In this document: piece by piece, positions 21,986 through 33,846 of the stretch
How the letters are laid out: each line of letters opens with the position of its first letter
Numbering within the stretch: the first letter of the stretch is position 1
Assembly (NCBI RefSeq): GCF_026213295.1
Contig: NC_079431.1
Location: forward strand, 13,010,299 to 13,074,298
Length of the DNA: 64,000 nt
Source: Gadus chalcogrammus
Lineage: Eukaryota; Chordata; Actinopteri; Gadiformes; Gadidae
Direction: 5' to 3'
The notes under the pieces: generated by a model
Databases searched by the model: none
The model's input: the letters and a program-made list of their open reading frames with translations, nothing else
Told to the model about the DNA's origin: nothing
Made by a program: the position numbers and the translations under genes

Positions 21986-22947
21986 GGGCCCTATCTTGCA
22001 TCCAGCGCAATTGACTAAATCACTGGCGAATATGTCGTTGCTAGTTTACAACTGGCGCAGAGCGTTCTTCTCCCTCCTTTGGGAAAGAACAGCTGATACA
22101 GCGGTATTAAGTTATACTTTTAAATAAATGCATCTGCAAACACTGTACAGTAAACACATATTTTCTTGACACAGACATCGTGTACATGCCCATAACTTTT
22201 AGGATTGATGAGCATTTGATCGCGAGAAAACATTGTTTTACCGCAAATGAGTGTTTAAAAGAATGAATGAATGCGGGCGCGCGTGTGTGTATGTGTAAAA
22301 GAATCAATGAATGCGGGCGCGCGTGTGTGCGTCCATCTGTTTAAACACACGCAAACTAAACACGTAACGCATAATACAGTCCATGCCATGGCAATGTATA
22401 TTAACGGGGGGAAACATGCATATTAGGAACACAAGTCGATAACGATAATGCATACAATACTGATAAGAAACAATGTTTATAATGTATTGCGTATATCATT
22501 AAATAGAACCACAGTTACCGCATATCATATGTATATCATATACGTTTTCTTTGCCAAAATTTATTTGAGGACTCAGTATTTCGCGAGTTGTGGAAGAAAA
22601 ACTTATTCAATGTGTGAATTAGGCCATATTATTTGGCCATAAACGGAGCCATTTGAAGTTTGAAATTAATGTGCATCTGTCTCATCGGAGACTGCAGACG
22701 CGCTGTCAAAATATGAACTTGTCCGATTCAAATGCACTCATGCCTCTAAAAGGGGATGGGAGCTGTCACTCTCATTGGTTTATTGCACATTACACCCAAA
22801 CCACACCTACGGGTAATTAGGCTACTTCAGACCAACCCTTTTTAGATTTGCGCCGGGTGCCAGTCATTTTTTGCGCTGGTAAAATAGCGGCATCGCCCTA
22901 CAACCGCCCACAAAGCTACTTGCGCTTGGCGCTTCTCACTTGCGTTT
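21986..22947 (+). mobile_element. GGGCCCTAT-type DNA transposon, copy 1 (internally deleted, 3' end lost)
   Basis: It starts GGGCCCTATCTTGCATCCAG and runs to GCGCTTGGCGCTTCTCACTT, then loses similarity before the terminal GTTAAAATAGGGCCC seen in copy 2. Compared with copy 2 (29241-36346) it lacks the nested inserts, giving the empty site for the hAT at 30208, and it lacks about 750 bp after CCCTCCT. It holds a short tandem duplication (GAATGAATGCGGGCGCGCGT region, 22260-22325) that copy 2 shares. No coding sequence is seen. It is non-autonomous; superfamily unproven, though copies 2 and 3 suggest 3-bp TSDs. Confidence 0.7.
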
Positions 22948-23087
22948 CTCACTTGCTTCTCACTTGGTGTTTTGACCATGAAATTGACAAAACCATATCC
23001 GAAACATGATGTCCTCTTACCAGAAGTCCCTCGCTCTCTCAAAGCACTGAACCCATGCAACTAAAAACAGACATAGTTCCTTCTGAG

Positions 23088-24290
23088 CAGTGGCGATTTT
23101 GGTTCGAAAACTCTGGTGGGGCCCATGCAGGAAAATATTATAACGCAATCCAGAAATACCACATATTACTACCATCACAAAAAAAACAGTAGCAAGTGAC
23201 AGAGGGGACCAAAATTGCAGCTGAATAATCACTCAAACGCGAATCTGACGACATATATTAGGCTATTATAGCAATAGCACCACCAAATGGCAGCGTTCAA
23301 GATCTCACAATATCAAAACTCAAGAAAACAACAACGTGGCAACAATAAAAACACAACGGCGCACACCCTTTACACAGCAATCAATATACAAGGCCACCAC
23401 TCACAATATACCAAAAAAAGAAGAAGTATGGTTTAAGTTGCATTAAGTTTGCAGGCCACCATACTGTACAATTAACAATGAATCTAGCCTGATAGAGTGG
23501 TTGCCAATTCAGACCTGGATAATCCTGGGTGAAAATTTAAGTAAGTTTGGGCTAAGATTGTAATTACCTGTGCTTTAAGGACAGTGCTGTCTGGTCTCCT
23601 TTGTGTGGCTGAGGTGAAACACAAGCATTTTTTTCCGCTTGAACCACTCCTGGTTTAACAATCTATTCTTGTCCTTTCCCTCTTGAATAATAATTAAATC
23701 CGTTGGGCGATGTGGTCCCAAACGTTTTATCTCCAACTTCTGTTCAAGTGCTAAATCTCACATGAGACAGATACTCAACACGATTTATCATTTAATGAAT
23801 AAAATCCATTGTTTGTTATTTACTGTAAACAGTAACTGTAACAGTAACTACGTTAGCCAGCTAGCAAGATCTGATCGGCTCCCGCCGTAAACCCCGCCCT
23901 TTCTACAAATCAGCCAATGAGAAGAGCTTTGGGGCACTAAACTTCTGGCCCCACCGCCGAAACAGAAGCGGGCGCTGCGCACGCGCTTGCTCGCGGCAAC
24001 AGCACCAGTTTTCTACACTGCAGCAGACGGGGCCATCTCGGCTGTGCCCCCACCGAGCGGAACAGACGAGACGGAGCAACGAACTATTTCACACACAACT
24101 ACTAACTACAACAATTGCGTTCATCAAATTAAAACTGCGGACATGTAATTATTATTAACAATTAATGTATTATTAACTTATGCTCAATGACATTTTTGAA
24201 AAAAAAAAGAAAAGTATAATCGTGCCCTGCACGGGCAGCGTTCTCTGGTGGGGCCGTGCCCCACTGGCCCCTAATGCAAAGACGCCACTG
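23088..24290. mobile_element. non-autonomous hAT element with exact 8-bp TSD
   Basis: Ends are CAGTGGCGATTTTGG and, inverted, CAGTGGCGTCTTTGC. Both sides carry the direct repeat CTTCTGAG (23080-23087 and 24291-24298). An 8-bp TSD plus CAG termini define hAT. The 1.2 kb interior has no transposase frame. The target itself is palindromic (CTTCTGAGTATACTCAGAAG after excision of the element). Confidence 0.88.
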
Positions 24291-24298
24291 CTTCTGAG

Positions 24299-24705
24299 TA
24301 TACTCAGAAGTCCCACCCTGTCTCTCTCCATTAACGCACATCTCCAGCACCCTGTTCTAGACATTCTGTTTTGAAGTGATAATGCATTGGTACATGGTTC
24401 GTTTTTGACAGTGTATTTGTTTTTATTTTTCCTCTGCATATCAATCCTTTAGTAGGGTAGCAAACATAATTAAAGTAGTGAAACATGGTACATCATGTTT
24501 TTAAGTTATGGTATGTCCTCCCAATTCAAAATAAAATATGTGATAGTTATTTCAAAAGTTTATTAATAAGTATCCAATACTTATTTTGACATGAGCTTCA
24601 CTTTATTTCTGCCAACCGAAACAAATCTTCCTTTGGGAAATAATTCTTACCTTTATTGTTAAATTATAAGGTTCCATTCAAGTGTTTATGGTGGACTGCA
24701 TTGGA
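24299..24705. other. spacer between two hAT elements
   Basis: About 400 bp without recognised genes or repeats. Confidence 0.4.
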
Positions 24706-24713
24706 GTTATATC

Positions 24714-25798
24714 CAGTGGTGTAGTCTATTTTATTGTAGTGAGTATACTGTGATGATTCCCTCCCAGCCTCGTACAAACCCGTCCGAACCGGTACGTGTA
24801 CGTGTGTGGCGCTTATGGGGTGTCGCACCACCTCACCAACGCAGGGGTCTACAACCCGCTGATTTAAGAGTATAACGCTTATCAACAATCATGGAAAGAA
24901 CCAGTTTTAATAACACGTATGAACAAATAGAACACAAAAATGACAAGTTGTCCTTTGTATATCTATAGTAGCAATAGCATATGCTAGACAAGGACAAAAT
25001 CTACTCAAAATAATTTAATGAACTGTTTACATCCATGGCTAACCAGTGCATGAGAAGGAGATGACAGGAGACTAATGTTTCACTCTTTCAATTGCTCTAA
25101 TTTGAGCTCTTACTGTTGTTATCTAACATACCATACAGTAATTGAATTGTGTAAAAGTGTGAAATTACTGCACCTTAAAATGACCATGAATTAGCTATAC
25201 TCTCATTTGCATAGTGATTAACATTATGAATTTCAATTGTGTATACCAACTGTATGTTGGCTGACATTTACCGATAACTTTTTTTCCCTCCACTCTAACC
25301 AAGGATGCCTGTTTTAAATTCCCTAGCCTGACACCCAGTCTGAAAGGCTGGCCAGGGGTTCTCATCTAAAAGTAACAAGGAGATATAAAGTGGGATTAAA
25401 ACATTGTCTTCTGTTGACTACTTATTATGTGGTTTACACATTAATACGGGAGGACTGGACACACACACACACACGCACACACACGCACGCCCACGCACGC
25501 ACACACACGCGAGAAGGAGGGGCTTGGCCCGCCAACTAACGTGCAGACAGGGCAGAGCGCGAGCGCGCAGCGGGAATTTTATGAATGGTGAATGTAGGAG
25601 ATAACTTCCCCTGCTTAAAGTATTTTATTGCAGTTATACCCAACCGATATTAACGAAAATAAACACAGAAGTGAAAGATCTGTCACAAGACGATTGATAC
25701 GTATCCGTGCACATTTTTTAAGTGGGTAAACGCAAATCCTGGTGCGTTCCTAGTGGGTATACGGCGTATACCTGCGTATCACGTAGACTACACCACTG
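24714..25798. mobile_element. non-autonomous hAT element with exact 8-bp TSD
   Basis: Ends are CAGTGGTGTAGTCTA and, inverted, the same 15 bases CAGTGGTGTAGTCTA. The 8-bp direct repeat GTTATATC flanks it (24706-24713 and 25799-25806). The interior, 1.1 kb, is non-coding and holds a CA/CG-rich microsatellite near 25459-25512. It differs from the element at 23088 in terminal sequence. Confidence 0.88.
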
Positions 25799-25806
25799 GT
25801 TATATC

Positions 25807-26012
25807 TTTATCTTTAGTTAGATACATCGATTTTTATAATGCACATAATATTGTTAAAGAAATTATTAAAACATATATAACTAGATTGAATAATGTAATT
25901 TAAGTCAAATTGATATTTGAATCCTCTTGAAGTTTATCAGTGAACCCTCTATCCATATTTTCAACACTGTTAAGAGCATATAGAAACTTCTCAATGGGCT
26001 TCTACAGTACGT
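25807..26012 (+). repeat. 5' flank of the gene 6 unit
   Basis: It includes AAGTTTATCAGTGAACCCTC and AAACTTCTCAATGGGCTTCTACAGTACG. The latter recurs upstream of genes 7 to 9 (about 37593, 43208 and 58279). Confidence 0.6.
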
Positions 26013-26087
26013 TGAGTCAGAGTCATGAGTCAGTAGTTTAAACAATAGGGGATGTCATGCAGTCTTTGGGTCTGTTCAGGTATAAAT
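26013..26087 (+). promoter_or_regulatory. gamma-M gene 6 proximal promoter (double TGAGTCA)
   Basis: TGAGTCA at 26013-26019 and 26026-26032 (six bases apart), AACAATAG at 26041-26048 and TATAAAT at 26081-26087. The heptamer fits AP-1/Maf (TRE-type MARE) recognition; the 13-bp phase is conserved in genes 7 and 9. Confidence 0.65.
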
Positions 26088-26161
26088 GTAGGGGTTTACA
26101 CAGGTAGAGCATCAGTTAACCAACCGATCTCTGAGAGACCTGAAAAACCAACACCGCAACC

Positions 26162-26920
26162 ATGATGGGCAAGGTAAAGATATATTAACATAACTCATTG
26201 ATTTGCATTAATATAAATAACATGATTTAGAAGAAATTATATTCAGAAATGATAAACTATGGCCGACAATTTGTTTCAGATCACTTTCTACGAGGAGAAG
26301 AACTTCCAGGGTCGCTCCTATGAGTGCATGAGCGACTGCTCCGACATGTCCTCCTACATGAGCAGGTGCCATTCCTGCAGGGTGGAGAGCGGCTGCTTCA
26401 TGCTCTATGAGAGGAACAACTACATGGGCCAGCAGTTCTTCATGAGGAGGGGAGAGTACACGAATGCACCGCATGCAGTAGCATGGGAATGATGTTTGAC
26501 AACATCAGGTCCTGCAGGAATGATCCCCTTTGTAAGAGAAATCACAGTTCAACTTTTACTCTCACCTAGTTTAACTGTTACATTGACAGGGTAATGGTTA
26601 TGAGTCTGCTGACATCGTTTCTCTGAATCTCTGCTTTACAGCACAGAGGCCAGTTCAGGATGAAGATCTACGAGAGGGAGAACTTCGGTGGTCAGTCCAA
26701 TGAGATGATGGACGACTGTGACACATCCAGGATCGTTACCCGCATGTCCGACTCTGCCAGTCCTGCAACGTGATGGACGGACACTGGCTGATGTACGAGC
26801 AGGCCCCACTACAAGGGCAGGATGATGTACATGAGGCCCGGAGAGTGCAGGAGCTTCAGGGATATGGGCATGAGCGGCCAGAGGTTCATGAGCATGAGGC
26901 GCATCACTGACATGTGTTAG
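26162..26920 (+). pseudogene. crygm: gamma-M crystallin 6, frame-broken in both large exons
   Basis: Exon 1 is 26162-26173, exon 2 26280-26531 and exon 3 26642-26920 (TAG). AATAAA is at 26931-26936. Relative to paralogues, exon 2 has two 1-bp deletions near 26461-26464, a 1-bp insertion near 26479 and another near 26518. They give a TGA at 26490-26492, yet sum to zero. Exon 3 has a 1-bp deletion near 26722, insertions of 1, 2 and 1 bp near 26740, 26754 and 26802, and a Tyr-to-Cys change near 26847. The net change is +3. Promoter, splice edges and poly(A) signal are sound. As for gene 5, the excess of indels and their frame-neutral sums point to consensus error as a serious alternative to true pseudogenisation. 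Confidence 0.85.
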
Positions 26921-27081
26921 TTTCCTCATCAATAAAATATGATCTAACTTACATTTGTTGAATTTCTTGCCGGTCATTATAACTTGATAGCACCTGACTA
27001 TCCGAAATAAAATAGAATATTCTTGAGTTAGGGTTTTTAAAATCATGTTATGGCAATTTTGGAGGGAAAGTTGTATCTTAA

Positions 27082-27545
27082 AGGGGACCTATTATGCTTT
27101 TCGACTTTTATGACCTATAAACGTTGTTATAATTGATCGTCATGTTTAACCATACACAAAAAACGATATAGATTTTCGGGAAACTCTTCCTCTCATCTGG
27201 GCGCTTTCGTCCTTCTCCGCCCCCTCGCCCCCCTCCTGCCAACCCAACTCCGTTGTGATTGGTTACCTTCCTTGGAGCGCACGCACGGGGCAGATTTGAC
27301 CAGGCATATGGGGGCGTGGCAGGGTACGTCTACGTAGATGTTTCCCGGAAATGTGAACAAGTGAATCGCAATCGTCTGTCCCGAGTGTTTAGCGCTCTGC
27401 ACAGCCACCCCAGACTGTCAGCAGGGAATACGTCGAAATGCATGTACGTAATTATTTGACACTTTAGTATGGTTAAACATGACTATCAATCATTATAACA
27501 ACGTTTATAGGTCATAAAAGTCGGAAAAAGCATAATAGGTCCCCT
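27082..27545. mobile_element. piggyBac-type MITE, TTAA target, about 75-bp inverted repeats
   Basis: Flanking TTAA copies are at 27078-27081 and 27546-27549. The termini begin AGGGGACCTATTATGC on both strands and the inverted match runs about 75 bp, to GTTTAACCATAC. The uninterrupted sequence survives downstream of genes 8 and 9 (GTATCTTAAAGGATATGGGG), proving the insertion and its single TTAA target. The middle, about 310 bp, is GC-richer and has no convincing ORF. A TTAA duplication is the rule for piggyBac; the superfamily is inferred from that. Confidence 0.88.
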
Positions 27546-27549
27546 TTAA

Positions 27550-28433
27550 AGGAAATGGGGTACAAAAGTAATTATAATATAAAACATATTTCGGTATTTA
27601 CATAATCTATGGGAAAGTTAGTATGGTAATATGGTGAATACATATAAATATGGTAATTCCACCATCTGTAAGTCAACAAATATGGTGATATTGATGAAGA
27701 CATCAAAACTTAACCAAACCACAACATTGATTAACAGAAAAGAATATGCATTGCATAACAGTTTACATATTGAATAAATAATAATTTGTTTTGAAATCTC
27801 CTGATTGCATACCTAAACCAAACCTACAGCATGTTCTGGAATTAATAATTGTTTTAGAAGAAAAGGTAAATTATATGAACTCTATAAGGTTATATTTTTA
27901 TCCAAAAAAACATTAATGAAAAGTTTGAAAGCCAAATACCCAAATAAGCATAAAAACAAATAGAAAATAATCATCTTACCCAATTTAAGTTGAAGCACTA
28001 CAAATATATATATATTTTTTACCAACAACTAAATCAAATCAACATACAACACAGGAACAATACATCTATTTGCATAAAAATTACTTGAAATCGTTATATC
28101 AAATCATTAACGCGAATAAAAAAGGTTAAAAGCTGAGGCTTCAAGTAATAAACGGCCCAAATTAAGACCACATGGGCTCCAAGCCTCAATTCCCTAAATG
28201 TTTCTGATGCTTTTTCCTTCTCCACCACAAACTTTTCTTCCGCCTGAGTGCTATTGTGACCAATCCTCCGCTCAAATCATTTCTCTCCCAGGCCTCCTTG
28301 ATATTCAAGCTAAAGCCTTTCTCCTTCCTTACAGACCACCCCTGTATAGAGAGGCTGATGTATACCCATCTCATTCATCACACCTGGACCTTGGACAACT
28401 GAATAAGTTGTATGGGAATCATGGAGCTATATT
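27550..28433. other. 3' flank of gene 6 unit, no gene
   Basis: 27550-28110 matches, with divergence, the flanks after gene 9 (59400-59830) and before gene 8 (42700-42960): shared words include AAATAAGCATAAAAACAAAT. 28110-28433 holds nothing recognised. Confidence 0.5.
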
Positions 28434-29102
28434 CAGTCCCTCCAGGATTTCGCAGGCCTTTTTTGAGATTGTTGCGGCCTAAAATGCCTGATGTTGCGTG
28501 AGCTTTTCAAAAAGTTGCGATTAAATTTGCGCTGTTTTTTAGGTTTTTGTTGCGATTACAATGTGAGAGGAAGTGAAAGTTGCGAAAAAAGTTGTGAAAG
28601 TTGCACATTTCCTGATGTTAAATATTAAGTTATCACTGCAATTTTCCCCGAGCAATTTGTTAAATATTAATTTATTACTGAAAAAAACACTGAGAAATGG
28701 TCCTATGAATAATTGATTCTGATTCTTTCTGCACTGGCAATTGACTTGGATGCAACAGCCTGTGTCATAGTGATCTGCCTCGTCGTTCGACGTCCTGCCT
28801 GCAGTTCTGTAGTTATGTTTCTCTGTGGCAAAATGCTTATCAATGGAAGATTTCCGCTCATGTTCCATCACAATGTTGCAGGCAGTGCAAAATATTTTCC
28901 CCCGCTTTCATGTAGAATACCAGGATACTGCTTTTCGCGATCTGTCGCAGTTATTTTGGTAAGTGTGAAACGTTGGACGCGCACATGCTGCATGAATGCT
29001 TGACTCGCTTGAACATTGTAAACACGCAAGTAAGGCAGAAGGTAGTTTGTCGACGTCAGTTCAAGACGACGCCACTGATTGGTCAAATTCCTGGAGTGTC
29101 TG
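28434..29102. mobile_element. hAT-like non-autonomous element (probable)
   Basis: Termini CAGTCCCTCCAGGATTT and, inverted, CAGACACTCCAGGAATTT are alike over the first 17 bases with few mismatches. The flanks GCTATATT and TATAGTTA are not a clean 8-bp duplication, so either the TSD has decayed or the right edge is off. The interior has only short frames on both strands, none recognised. Confidence 0.5.
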
Positions 29103-29472
29103 TATAGTTAAAAAAAGGTTTTCATTTTTATCTAAATCAATTTTAAATTGTTCATTCCTCTTCAACAAATAGATCCATTGTTAAAATGTCAGGTGTACAA
29201 GACTGTGAAACACCAGTCAACAATAGTTAATCAACTTATAGTGCCCTATCTTGCATCCGGCGCGAATGACTTAATCACTGGCGCATGTGTCGTTGCTAGT
29301 TTGCAACTGGCGCAGAGCGTTCTTTTCCCTCCTGCGCCACGCGTCAGTAAATTATGATCTTGTGCCCCAAGGGGCGGCTCTGCGAAAGGAGGAGGCGTGT
29401 TCTGGCGCAAACGCTCCTTGGTGCTATCGTGCCCTTTCAGAAACTACTTGCGCCACAAACCAGGAAATACAT

Positions 29473-29972
29473 GTGCCGTGTTCCAATACCCGTACTTCCA
29501 TGAGTATACTTAAAGGAAGTATACTATCCGTACTATCTACTACGTTAATTTTTCAGATGTGAGTGCTGTTCCAAATCGAGTACTCCGTGGTGCACTAACC
29601 GGAAATTACGATCACGACTGCCGCCGTGGCTCATCCTCCCCCGCAATAAACATCCCGCTTTGAACGGTGAACTCTTTACGCCTAGCAGCTATAAAAAGAT
29701 ATAAAAACTACAAAATGACTATTAATGCAGGCTATGTGGAAAATGCGCCGACTTTGGTTCAGCCTGGCTCTGCCTCTTCCGCTACGCAGCTAAGATGGCT
29801 GCCGTTGAATACGGAAAGTGTCCTTTGATCCACACTTCACGATTAGCCCGTTTTGAGTACGACATCCGGGTCCATGAAGTATACTTCTTTTCACCAGATC
29901 TGAATTGGACCGTACAACGTACTTAAAATTTGGCTAGTAATTACGGACAGTACGGGTATTGGAAGACGGCAC
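29473..29972. mobile_element. 500-bp inverted-repeat element
   Basis: The ends GTGCCGTGTTCCAATACCCG and, inverted, GTGCCGTCTTCCAATACCCG differ at one base over 20; the similarity continues with TACT. No coding frame. The surrounding element copy 1 is deleted here, so there is no empty site to show the TSD. Confidence 0.7.
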
Positions 29973-30320
29973 TGGTTTAAAGACAGTGGCGCGTTGTTCA
30001 GATGCTATTATAAGGGCGCATGCATAATGTTGCTTGTGCACCTCGCGCATACACTTTGCTTCTCTCATCTACCTAGCCACACATTCTTGGTAAATTATTT
30101 GGGAAAGAACAGCTGATACAGCGGTAATAAGTTGTACTTTTAAATCAATGCATCGGCAAACACCGTACAGCAAACACATATTTTCTTGACACAGACATCG
30201 TGTACATCAGGGACGTGCACAGGGGGGTTGCTCAGGTTGCTTGAGCAACTGCCCATATGCCCTCCTCGACTCACGTTGCCCTTCCGAGGAAACAAATTAA
30301 AAAAATAAAAATATTTTTTA

Positions 30321-33222
30321 CAGTTTTTTCCTATCGTTTTAGCCAATTTACCTAAACCATGTTCACATTCCCTAAACACTTCACACAGTGAGCATACCAG
30401 TAGACCATGTGAACCAAACTGTGGTTACTTGCCCCTATGCTAAGATACAAATGCTGGCAATGACACCTTCTTCCAAATTTCATGGATACCTGCCCCAGTC
30501 AATGTTCACTACCGGCAAAACGCTGTGGAACTACAGCATATTTTACCAATGTTTAGATACTCTGTTCAAAACAGTGAACTTTCTGTTCAAAACCTAACAG
30601 TAATTTAGATCACTGTAGATGGAAAGATGCTGCATTTGGACAGACAAATGAAGTTACATGTTTGAATAAGAAAAAATATTTAGTTTATAGTTTATTTTAT
30701 TTTACAGTAATTTAGATTTTGTTCCCCCTGTGCACCATAGTTCTTGGTGAATTGGCATGGAATTACTTTTTTTACGTAAAAGTAACACTACATACAATGA
30801 TCTGTACAAAACACAGAGGATAAGTTTTGCAATGCAAAACACCTGGTGGTCATTTCAGCTAAAGACCTACTCAGCTAAAGACCTACTCAGGTGTTTTACA
30901 TGTAATTTGTGCCTCGTTGAAAAAGGGCCTTCTTTGGCATTTGCTTTGGACTTCTTTACGTAGTTGGTATAGGAAAATGGATGCAGCAAGATCAAGAGCA
31001 AGAGGCAGAGGAAGAGGCAGAGGTAGAGGAAGAGGTGGAGGTGGAGGTGAAGGTGGAGTAGGAGGAAGAGGTGGAGGTGAAGGTGGAGGTGAAGGTGGAG
31101 GTGGAGTAGGAGGAAGAGGAAGAGGTAGAGGAAGAGGCAGAGGAAGAGGGAGAGGTAGAGGAAGAGGGAGAGGGAGAGGAGCAGCAGCAGCAAGGACAGT
31201 TGTATCTGATGAAATCAGAGCAACTGTCATCGACCATGTAATCAATCATGGTTCTGTCCATGAGGGAAGCTGGTCTGAGGGTTCAGCCGAACTTGCCAAG
31301 ATCAACGGTGGCATCAATCGTGAGGGTTTTCACACAAACTAACAGGTACTATACAGTATTTACAGCATTCTGACTGATGTGTTTATAACAGTAGTAATGT
31401 GATGTGAGAAGTCTCCAAAACTCTCCTGACGTATCAGTGCATTTGTGTCTGACTCTCTATTGTAGGACCCAACGGTTGCCCCACTCAGGTGGAAGGGGAA
31501 GAAAATTCACTTTGCCACAAGAAAATGCAATACTGCAAATGGTTATTGCTAACAATAGTATAAGGCTAAGAGAAATTTGTGCAAACATCATCGCAGACAT
31601 TGGTGTATTTGCCAACATTGAGAATGTTGGCACCACGACCATCGCCAGAGTGCTGAAAAAGCACCAAAATTCGAATGAAGCAGCTTTACACTGTCCCCTT
31701 CGAGAGGAACTCTGAGCGGATAAAGGAACTCCGGTACCAATACGTCCAGGTAAGACTGAACACAGGACACATGTTGATTGTGATTTTGCACAAAACTGTA
31801 AGCTATGCCATTTTTGTCTTATGGTATCTTGTGTATTCTCTAATTTCCTGAAGAGAGCCATGGAACTTGAAGCCAGTGAGAATGAACATGGCTTCAACCT
31901 GGCAAAAACACGTCGCCGTGGAAGGAACCTGATTGGGAAAAGGGCCACGATAGATGTTCCAGGCCAGAGGGGTGCCAACATCACCATGTGCGCAGCAATT
32001 TCGAACGATGGACTGCAGCTGCAGAAGGCCGGCATAGGCCCATACAACACCGAACGCCTAATTGCCTTCATAGATGAGCTTTACGAAAGGCTCACAGCAA
32101 GAGAGGTAGACAGGCAGAATCTACCAACGTATGTAATTGTATGGGACAATGTTGCCCTTCACCACTCCCGGCAAGTCACAGGGTGGTTTGCGGCGCATCC
32201 TAGGATGATGTCACTTTTCCTTCCGCGTCGGACATGCGGTAACGATCCTGGATGTTGTCACAGTTTCGGCGTGGAGATGGAAGGTCTATGACCACCGCCC
32301 TCAGGACCAGATGTCCCTATTAGAGGCAATGGCTGCTGGGTGTATGGACATAGCCCCAGAAGATATCCAGGCCTGGATAAGGCATTCCAAAGATTTTATC
32401 CACGTTGTATGGCAAGAGAACCATACGTTGCGACGTCGATGAAAATTTGTGGCCAAATGCGGAGGATAGGAGGGATTAGCCCAATTCTGCGCCACTGTTG
32501 GGCTACTGTAATCTACAGTATGTGCAGGTTTTGTGCATTGCATTTTTTGTTAGAACACATTTTTTGACTTTGTAATGTATTTTCTGTTTTGTGTAACACT
32601 TGCACTGTGACAAAATCTCCAAAAAGTAAAGCACAGTGAAAAAAACTTGTGTTTGTGATTTGTTTCTGGATCATATATTACGTACTTACTGTATGTAATT
32701 TGCATTACAAAAACTGAAAATTGTTATTCTCAGTTTCTCATAAAACACTTACAGTATTTACTGTATTTACAATTACAGTACATTTACCACACTCAATTGT
32801 GACATCTTTTGTGGGAGGTAAACCGACATATGAACACTGTCAGCAGATACTTGGCTTGGATTGTCATACTGTAATATTACAAACTTTATTACTGTAGTCC
32901 AAAGAAGTGTTTGTCTGTGTTTTTTCTCTTTTTTTCAATGTAACACTACAGGAAATCTATGCCTAACTGGAGGACACAGCAACATTTTATATATGCAATT
33001 GGCAATGCTTCAAGATGTTAGTGTTTTTTAGGTCATAGTGTTCTGAGAGGAAACATGTGTTAAGTTATGGCAGCATTGTTTGTGGTGTGGTTGTTGTAGT
33101 GCATTTTGCACCAAAGGTTAACAGATATGCAGAGGTGTGTGTCTCTAAAGCCCACTGTGTTAAGTGATAGGGAAAAGTGACCATAGTATGGGTACATGAC
33201 CGAAAACGATAGGAAAAAGCTG
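30321..33222 (+). mobile_element. IS630/Tc1-mariner-type transposon, TA target
   Basis: Termini CAGTTTTTTCCTATCGTTTT and, inverted, CAGCTTTTTCCTATCGTTTT differ at one base in 20, and each side is flanked by TA. The element is 2.9 kb, with a broken transposase in its middle. It was inserted in the hAT at 30208, near that element's left end. Confidence 0.88.
30977..32490 (+). pseudogene. IS630-like DDE transposase with Gly/Arg-rich N-terminus, broken
   Basis: From ATG 30977 the protein opens with MDAARSRARGRGRG, then about 55 residues of Gly/Arg/Glu encoded by a GA-rich simple repeat (31000-31185). A helix-turn-helix-like part follows (LREICANIIADIG, TTTIARVLKKH) at 31570-31670. The catalytic core is at 31890-32490 (FNLAKTRRRGRNLIGKRATI, NITMCAAIS, VIVWDNVALHHS). 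Where family members have VDEAGFNL the copy reads NEHGFNL, so the first catalytic Asp is missing. The third acidic region near 32225-32290 is scrambled by frame changes. Introns with GT/AG edges seem present near 31345-31466 and 31750-31854. Inactive. Confidence 0.75.
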
Positions 33223-33846
33223 TAATCATTTAATGGATGCAGAATTTCATGTGGGCCTAGATAAAAAAAATCGCCACTCGAAATATTTCATAAAGTAAGC
33301 GTAGCCTCATTCAATTCCGTTCGGGCACTGAGAGTGAAAGTCAGTAGGGGGAGGGCAAACTCTGCCGCGCGGCAACAGCCGCTTTTGCCGCCCTTCCCTC
33401 ATTGAAATGAATGGAGGCGGCGAGTTGCCGCGCGGCGTGTGAAAGCTGCTTTACGTAGCTGCAGCGCTGCACGCGACCGGAACACCGGCACCTGTGAGAC
33501 GACTGCCTTGATGTTGTCGGAAAAGGTGAATTTGAGATGTATACAAACAAACAATCATCATCACGTTTTATGAAATGAATACAATCTTCATAAATCCAGG
33601 CTCAGTTTGCCACGTAACGTTTAGCCTAAATAATCAGACAGCTAGCTAGCTTGCAGACAAGCAGCCCGTTATCACTTAGTCTACACATTTTTTGGTAGGC
33701 AAACTAAGCTACATGTCTGCTGATAGTTAGTTTCTAACATTTCGTTTTAACAAGAAGAATAAATGATAGAAGTAATGCATCACATGAATTCTTTCATTCA
33801 AAATGGTTCATGCCTAAATCTTATCACTATTTTGGGTATTGTTTGT

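Noticed and set aside
22255..22330. Possible CRISPR-like repeat array
   Set aside because: Only a two-unit duplication inside a eukaryotic DNA transposon; no spacers, no cas genes, wrong kind of genome.
24162..24439. Short frames crossing the right end of the hAT at 23088
   Set aside because: They span the element/host junction and share no similarity with known transposase parts.
30867..31261. Long Ser/Pro/Leu-rich minus-strand frames
   Set aside because: Composition artefact of the GA-rich repeat; the plus strand carries the transposase start.
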